This document shows, piece by piece, positions 59,604-64,000 of a stretch of DNA of 64,000 nucleotides. The position numbers and the translations under genes are program-made. Each line of letters starts with the position of its first letter. The first letter of the stretch is position 1. The notes under the pieces were generated by a model that saw only the letters and a list, made by a program, of their open reading frames with translations, did no database searches and was not told where the DNA came from. The DNA comes from Ignavibacteria bacterium. GTDB lineage: Bacteria > Bacteroidota > Ignavibacteria > Kapaibacteriales > Kapaibacteriaceae. Where the stretch lies: NCBI GenBank assembly GCA_016873895.1, contig VGVV01000001.1, forward strand, positions 1 through 64,000. The letters run 5' to 3'.

Positions 59604-61608
59604 CAACAATACGTCCGGTGCCGTTGCGGCTGAGAACGAAGTATGTTCCTGCAGTCCAGCTCGCTGCATCAATCTCCATATTAGCTGTGCTTCCGCTTTC
59701 ATCCGCTGCGAACATTGTGCGCCCGTACATGTCAACAATACGTATTGCACTTGGTGCAGATGTACTCACACGAACTGATGATTGCGTGGGTGTAGGATAC
59801 ACTATCACCGCTGATTCATCGCTTGCGTAATCAGCAACTGATGTGGCTGCATCTGGAAAGCGGACGTGATAACGAGTCCAATTCTCTGAGCACCACTGGG
59901 CCAATACCTCAACGGTGTCTCCATCAGGACGTAGTATCAAGCAGTCTCCCTCCATGTACTCAGCCGTAGTAATAACATATCCATCGCCATCGGGGTTAAA
60001 GATGGACTGGCAAACAGCGTCGTGCGTAGAAATCACACGGTTGCCATTTGTTGGTATGGCCTTCAGATCGGCCCAGCGCTGCTGTATTGTTGCCCCAGCG
60101 CCCCCTGCCCAATGTGAATTTACTGTGTAGCGTCCTATCATTTTATCGAGGGTTTCCCAGCACCTGCAGGCCGTACTTGATAGTCCATCCCCGATAGGGA
60201 TTTGCAGAAACTGGTACGCCTTGCCGATTTCTGTGCATTGCTCACGCCCTTCAAAAATGAGATTGCGTCCAGGAAAGCACTCTTTCGATGGCCCTGGATC
60301 TTGCTGCAGCCAATCTGTCTTCCCATGTCGATAGAGCAAAACAAGCTTGCCCTTTCGAAGCTCGTCTACCACTTCACGAAAACCAATCCTATCCGTGCGT
60401 TGTGATTCATATGCACCGAGGTCTACTTTACGACCAACGAGACGCGGGTTGCCAATGATGTCATAGTTACGATGATTTACGAATCGATCGATAACTCCGG
60501 CATTGCGCACCATTGAGAAACTGGACAATAAAAGTCCATCATCATCAGTACCGTAGATATTGTCTGGACCATCCCAATCATCTTGATTTTCAAAGGCAGG
60601 ATCTACTTGCCAGAAACCATAGTCAAAATCACGCTCGACAAGATTGGCGTTAGCAGCAAACTTCGAGGTATCGCCCGGAACCTGGAAGTGTATGATATGA
60701 CGAGTTGTGTCTTCATCGCCATTCCAGACAACTGAGTTTTGAACGAAACCTCCGTTCAAGCCAATCGTCTTACCTCCTATGACCATGTTACCCGTTGTGC
60801 TGCCGTTCTTGTAGAACGTACAGTTGTTTACATAGGTCCAGGAAGCATCGGCCCCTATCGCACCGCCAAGATCGCGAGCTCGATTGCCCGCGAACACTGA
60901 TGATACGATCTGGGTCTGCCCCTTGCTTTCATTGATATAGATTCCACCGCCCCGCTCAGCACTGCAGTTGATAAAGAAGCACTGCCCGATGAACGGCCCC
61001 CAATCAACATCCCACCTACGAGAAACAAGTGATGTGTTAAGATATATCGCCCCGCCGTTCATGCCTGCTCGGCAGTTCTCAAACGTGCAGTATTCTATGC
61101 GAACTCTTCCGGCTCTCGAGACCCAGATGGCCGAGCCACTTATGACGGCGTAGGTGTTTCGGAAATGACAATTGAAGATTCGTGGAGCACCACCTGTAAT
61201 GCCCAGAGCCACTTTCTGCGTGCCCTCAAGTACAAAGCCATCTATCCGAGTTGTTGAATCGCAATCCGTAAGCTTGAAGATGAAGTCGCCTTTATTCGAA
61301 GACAGAATAGTCTTCTGACGGTACCAATCACGATCTTCACGCACGCTTTCATCACCACGGAAACCACCATAGAGATGCATGCCATTCTTGATATTGTACC
61401 CAGCTGATACTATTGCATACGAACCTTGGGCAACCCAGATCTCGTCACCAGTTTGCCATGAAGCCAATGCGTAATCAAGAGAGCGAAATGCGGTGCCCCA
61501 TCGCTGCCCATCGCCGCCTGGCTCGGCCAAGGCCGAAACATGGAGTGTATCAGCACTTGCAGATACTATACCTACGAAAAAGGTCAGAAGGAATATGGTA
61601 AGCTTCAT
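59593..61608 (-). CDS. Right-handed beta helix / histidine phosphatase fusion with T9SS tail
   Basis: 671 residues with GAGGA ribosome site and signal peptide 1-19. Residues about 20-400 form a parallel beta helix, beginning with the LHVSALAEPGGDGQRWGTAF block of secreted beta-helix proteins and running through VRIEYCTFENCRAGMNGGAI and GGGIYINESKGQTQIVSSVF. Residues about 410-570 are a histidine phosphatase domain: LLYRHGKTDW (nucleophile His 428), Arg in LSSTACRCWETLD, and the second His-Asp in RVISTHDAVCQS. The last 75 residues are a T9SS sorting domain (VYPTPTQSSVRVS, ending GTGRIVVTR). It would act at the cell surface as a phosphatase or an inactive binder. I know of no standard family with this order. 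Confidence 0.75.
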   Translation of the reverse strand: MKLTIFLLTFFVGIVSASADTLHVSALAEPGGDGQRWGTAFRSLDYALASWQTGDEIWVAQGSYAIVSAGYNIKNGMHLYGGFRGDESVREDRDWYRQKTILSSNKGDFIFKLTDCDSTTRIDGFVLEGTQKVALGITGGAPRIFNCHFRNTYAVISGSAIWVSRAGRVRIEYCTFENCRAGMNGGAIYLNTSLVSRRWDVDWGPFIGQCFFINCSAERGGGIYINESKGQTQIVSSVFAGNRARDLGGAIGADASWTYVNNCTFYKNGSTTGNMVIGGKTIGLNGGFVQNSVVWNGDEDTTRHIIHFQVPGDTSKFAANANLVERDFDYGFWQVDPAFENQDDWDGPDNIYGTDDDGLLLSSFSMVRNAGVIDRFVNHRNYDIIGNPRLVGRKVDLGAYESQRTDRIGFREVVDELRKGKLVLLYRHGKTDWLQQDPGPSKECFPGRNLIFEGREQCTEIGKAYQFLQIPIGDGLSSTACRCWETLDKMIGRYTVNSHWAGGAGATIQQRWADLKAIPTNGNRVISTHDAVCQSIFNPDGDGYVITTAEYMEGDCLILRPDGDTVEVLAQWCSENWTRYHVRFPDAATSVADYASDESAVIVYPTPTQSSVRVSTSAPSAIRIVDMYGRTMFAADESGSTANMEIDAASWTAGTYFVLSRNGTGRIVVTR

Positions 61609-61649
61609 GAGTAATCCTCGGTTTCAGACAGAGGAAGAAAACTACGCAC

Positions 61650-61689
61650 AAAAAAGAAAGGGGGCTAGCGGTGTTGCCACTAGCCCCCT
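61650..61689 (-). terminator. rpoC terminator made of an inverted pair of the 8-mer motif
   Basis: AGGGGGCTAG (61659-61668) pairs with CTAGCCCCCT (61680-61689) around a GC-rich loop. Read on the minus strand it is followed by TTTCTTTTTT, so it terminates rpoC. Both arms are copies of the dispersed 8-mer. Confidence 0.93.
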
Positions 61690-61714
61690 GAATAATTCAA
61701 GTTACCCTAAAAGG

Positions 61715-64000
61715 TTATGCAGATACACGTGCTGTGCGACGAATCGGACGACGTTGTGCTTCATCTTCTGATTCTACCTGAGGAATGATTGCTTCCGGAC
61801 CAAAGATGTTGCCAACGTCTGAAGCAACAAGCATCTCTTGGTAGGAACGAAGACCCGTTCCAGCTGGGACCAGCTGACCAAGAATGATGTTTTCCTTCAA
61901 GCCCAACAACTTATCAACCTTAGCAGCCGCAGAGGCATCAGCAAGAACACGCGTTGTTTCTTGGAACGATGCAGCAGACAACCATGACTCTGTTGTAAGA
62001 GATGCTTGTGTGATTCCAAGAAGAAGTGGTTCGCCAATCGCGGGCTCGGCATTGCGGCTCTTCGCTGCAACCCTTTCCTTCTTCTTGAGTTCTGCATTGA
62101 TTTCGCGCAAAATCTTCTTGTCGATGATCTGACCGAGCTTCATCTTCGAATCGCCCGGACCTGTTACAACGACGCAACCACGCAAACGTTCGTTCTCATC
62201 CGAGAAGCGCATGCGGTCTGTTTGATCGCCTTCGAGGAAGCCAGAATCACCAGCATCCGTAACACGTACCTTTTGAAGCATCTGACGCACGATAACTTCA
62301 ATGTGCTTGTCGTTAATCTTCACGCCCTGCATACGGTAAACTTCTTGAATTTCGTTTACCAGGTATGCCTGTACTTCGTTGATACCCTTGATGTGCAGGA
62401 TGTCGTGTGGATTGATTGCGCCTTCTGTTAAACGGTCGCCAGCACGCACGAGATCGCCTTCTTGAACAAGAACGTGACGTCCAATCGGTACCGAATAGTC
62501 CCGCTTGATTTCATTGTCGAGCGACGTAACGCTGATCACGCGAGAACCACGCTTTGGCTTTTCGATAGAAACGATTCCATCAATCTCAGTAACTGCAGAA
62601 GGGGCTTGCGGTGCACGTGCTTCGAACAATTCCGTAACACGTGGCAGACCACCCGTGATGTCGCGTAGACGTCCAAGATCGCGTGGCATCTTTACAAGCT
62701 TCGAACCAACAGAAACAACATCACTGTCGTCAACAACGATTTGAGCACGTGACGGGATGATGTACGACTGAATGAGAACGCCATCTTCATCAACGATTTC
62801 AATAGCAGGTGATTTCGTACGATCACGAGAATCGATAACGATCTTCGTTGTGTGTCCTGTCTGCTCATCAATCGCTTCTTTGAACGTAAGGTTCGAAATC
62901 AGGTCGCGATAGCGGACACGCCCAGCCTTTTCAGTAATGATCACGGAGTTGTACGGATCCCAATCGTAGAGCATGTCGCCCTTCTTGACCTTTTGTCCAT
63001 CAACAACCTTGAGCTCGGCACCGTAGACCACATCGTACTTGGTAACAACGCGATTCGAGCCAGGCTCTACAATGTTGATCACACCTGCGCGAGAGACAAC
63101 AACAATCACATCTTCAGTTTCACCAGGATAGGTAACCGTGCGAATACCATCAAACTGGATCGCACCATCGAACTTGGCAAGAACCAAGCTCTGGCTCATC
63201 GAAAGTGAAGCTGTACCACCAGTGTGGAACGTACGGAGTGTAAGCTGTGTACCTGGTTCGCCGATTGACTGCGAAGCGATAGTGCCAACGGCCTCGCCCG
63301 TATCAACAAGCTGGCCAGTTGCCATGTTACGTCCGTAACAACGTGCGCATACACCACGACGTGATTCACACGTGAGTACACTGCGGATCATTACCGACTC
63401 GATAGGGCTTTGCTCGATTACCTCAGCGATTTCCTCATCGATGAGCTGTCCCTTTGTGCAGTATACCTCATTCGTTATTGGATCAACAACATCCATAAGA
63501 GACGTGCGGCCAAGGATGCGCTCCTTTAGCGGTTCCTTTACGTCTTCGCCGTCTTTTAATGCACGCATTTCAACACCACGAATCGTGCCGCAGTCGTCAT
63601 CCGAAATCACAACATCCTGAGCAACATCGTGCAGACGACGCGTGAGGTAACCGGCATCAGCTGTCTTGAGAGCCGTATCGGCAAGACCCTTACGAGCACC
63701 GTGTGTAGAGATGAAGTACTCAAGAATTGTGAGGCCTTCTTTGAAGTTCGAGATGATCGGATTTTCAATCAGCTCGGCGCTAGATGCTGCAGCAGTCTTT
63801 TGTGGCTTAGCCATCAGACCACGCATACCTGCAAGCTGACGAATCTGCTCCTTAGAGCCCCGTGCCTGCGAGTCGAGCATCATGAAGAATGTGTTAAATC
63901 CATCCTTGTTTGAAGCAAGCTCGTTGTAGAGCTTATCAGCAACACGGTTTGTTGCTGTTGACCACGTGTCGATGATCTTGTTGTAGCGCTCACCTTCAGT
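61715..64000 (-). CDS. rpoC: RNA polymerase beta' subunit, C-terminal part (5'-partial)
   Basis: The frame is open from the right edge to TAA at 61715, giving 761 residues of the C-terminal half of beta'. Visible parts are the bridge helix and trigger-loop region ([19 protein letters not shown], then MRGLMAKPQ), the zinc-binding Cys cluster ([17 protein letters not shown]), [16 protein letters not shown], and the late QYLVNEIQ-type segment here [16 protein letters not shown]. The trigger-loop methionine and the [18 protein letters not shown] motif are all normal. The reading frame runs on through base 64000, so the start is outside. Downstream is a terminator formed by the dispersed 8-mer. 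Confidence 0.98.
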   Translation of the reverse strand, partial: TEGERYNKIIDTWSTATNRVADKLYNELASNKDGFNTFFMMLDSQARGSKEQIRQLAGMRGLMAKPQKTAAASSAELIENPIISNFKEGLTILEYFISTHGARKGLADTALKTADAGYLTRRLHDVAQDVVISDDDCGTIRGVEMRALKDGEDVKEPLKERILGRTSLMDVVDPITNEVYCTKGQLIDEEIAEVIEQSPIESVMIRSVLTCESRRGVCARCYGRNMATGQLVDTGEAVGTIASQSIGEPGTQLTLRTFHTGGTASLSMSQSLVLAKFDGAIQFDGIRTVTYPGETEDVIVVVSRAGVINIVEPGSNRVVTKYDVVYGAELKVVDGQKVKKGDMLYDWDPYNSVIITEKAGRVRYRDLISNLTFKEAIDEQTGHTTKIVIDSRDRTKSPAIEIVDEDGVLIQSYIIPSRAQIVVDDSDVVSVGSKLVKMPRDLGRLRDITGGLPRVTELFEARAPQAPSAVTEIDGIVSIEKPKRGSRVISVTSLDNEIKRDYSVPIGRHVLVQEGDLVRAGDRLTEGAINPHDILHIKGINEVQAYLVNEIQEVYRMQGVKINDKHIEVIVRQMLQKVRVTDAGDSGFLEGDQTDRMRFSDENERLRGCVVVTGPGDSKMKLGQIIDKKILREINAELKKKERVAAKSRNAEPAIGEPLLLGITQASLTTESWLSAASFQETTRVLADASAAAKVDKLLGLKENIILGQLVPAGTGLRSYQEMLVASDVGNIFGPEAIIPQVESEDEAQRRPIRRTARVSA

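Larger units (their letters stand above)
5296..62606. repeat. Dispersed 8-mer ARGGGGCT / AGCCCCYT (about 50 copies)
   Basis: Copies as ARGGGGCT (start): 5296, 6657, 12603, 12919, 15925, 17249, 18459, 20034, 21720, 22906, 24098, 27574, 27962, 31685, 31850, 34443, 36697, 40439, 41202, 43060, 50833, 53308, 55845, 61659, 62599. As AGCCCCYT: 5863, 6153, 6637, 7454, 8840, 12390, 14537, 16347, 18644, 21157, 23639, 25681, 31212, 32459, 40817, 41828, 42838, 44037, 45589, 48007, 50811, 53994, 54151, 56641, 61682. Counted by eye, so some may be missed. None lies in 1-5000. Confidence 0.85.

Noticed and set aside
5296..62606. Chi-like or KOPS-like role for ARGGGGCT
   Set aside because: Both orientations are equally frequent and mixed along the window, whereas Chi and KOPS are skewed with replication direction.

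Overview
The window is a piece of a bacterial chromosome, most likely from the Bacteroidota/Chlorobiota side of the tree (Kapabacteria/Ignavibacteria-like). The taxon is inferred from gene content. Four proteins carry type IX secretion (T9SS) C-terminal sorting tails. There are two TonB-dependent receptors with carboxypeptidase-regulatory N-terminal domains, many lipoproteins and beta-barrel proteins, a Rieske/cytochrome b pair without a visible cytochrome c1, a bacilliredoxin, and a eukaryotic-type citrate synthase. Five tRNA genes are present (Thr-CGT, Arg-CCG, Thr-TGT, Val-GAC, Lys-CTT). No rRNA and no CRISPR array were seen.

Bases 1 to about 5,000 look foreign and degraded. They hold the tail of an unknown gene, a 16-codon stub of a family 2 glycosyltransferase, a GT-B-like polysaccharide gene, tRNA-Thr(CGT), a DUF6326 membrane protein broken by a stop codon, a tyrosine integrase with its excisionase-like partner, and a deleted IS3-family element. 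This is the debris of an element integrated at a tRNA gene.

From about 5.1 kb on the sequence is ordinary chromosome. 5.1-16.5 kb: AsmA-like protein, alkane monooxygenase AlkB, a type II antitoxin with a deleted toxin, barrel proteins, a solo transposase-type DNA-binding protein, a TauE/SafE exporter, alanine dehydrogenase, Rieske/cytochrome b. 16.5-21.9 kb: a six-gene plus-strand operon from a DegT sugar aminotransferase to phosphoheptose isomerase. 22-31 kb: rRNA methyltransferase, TPR protein, bacilliredoxin, YgjP-type metallopeptidase, ECF sigma factor with a sigma-regulator/barrel fusion, lipoprotein, large T9SS surface protein. 31-44 kb: M1 peptidase, ABC-2 permease, citrate synthase, membrane pyrophosphatase, TonB receptor, lipoproteins, esterase. 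44-64 kb: envelope hydrolases, GNAT-like gene plus TonB receptor, T9SS polyesterase-like protein, histone H1-like small gene, lipobox-bearing histidine kinase with response regulator, dicarboxylate symporter, beta-helix/histidine-phosphatase fusion, and the 3' part of rpoC.

The strongest unexplained signal is a dispersed 8-mer, ARGGGGCT (complement AGCCCCYT). I count about 50 copies in the 59 kb of chromosomal sequence and none in the first 5 kb. The two orientations are equal in number, and several copies are paired as terminator stems. This is how DNA uptake sequences of naturally competent bacteria behave. Other points of interest: heptanucleotide tandem arrays that start at stop codons, one family of which also codes for the linker of the sigma-regulator/barrel fusion; a histidine kinase with a lipobox; a secreted beta-helix/phosphatase fusion; and several genes caught in decay.
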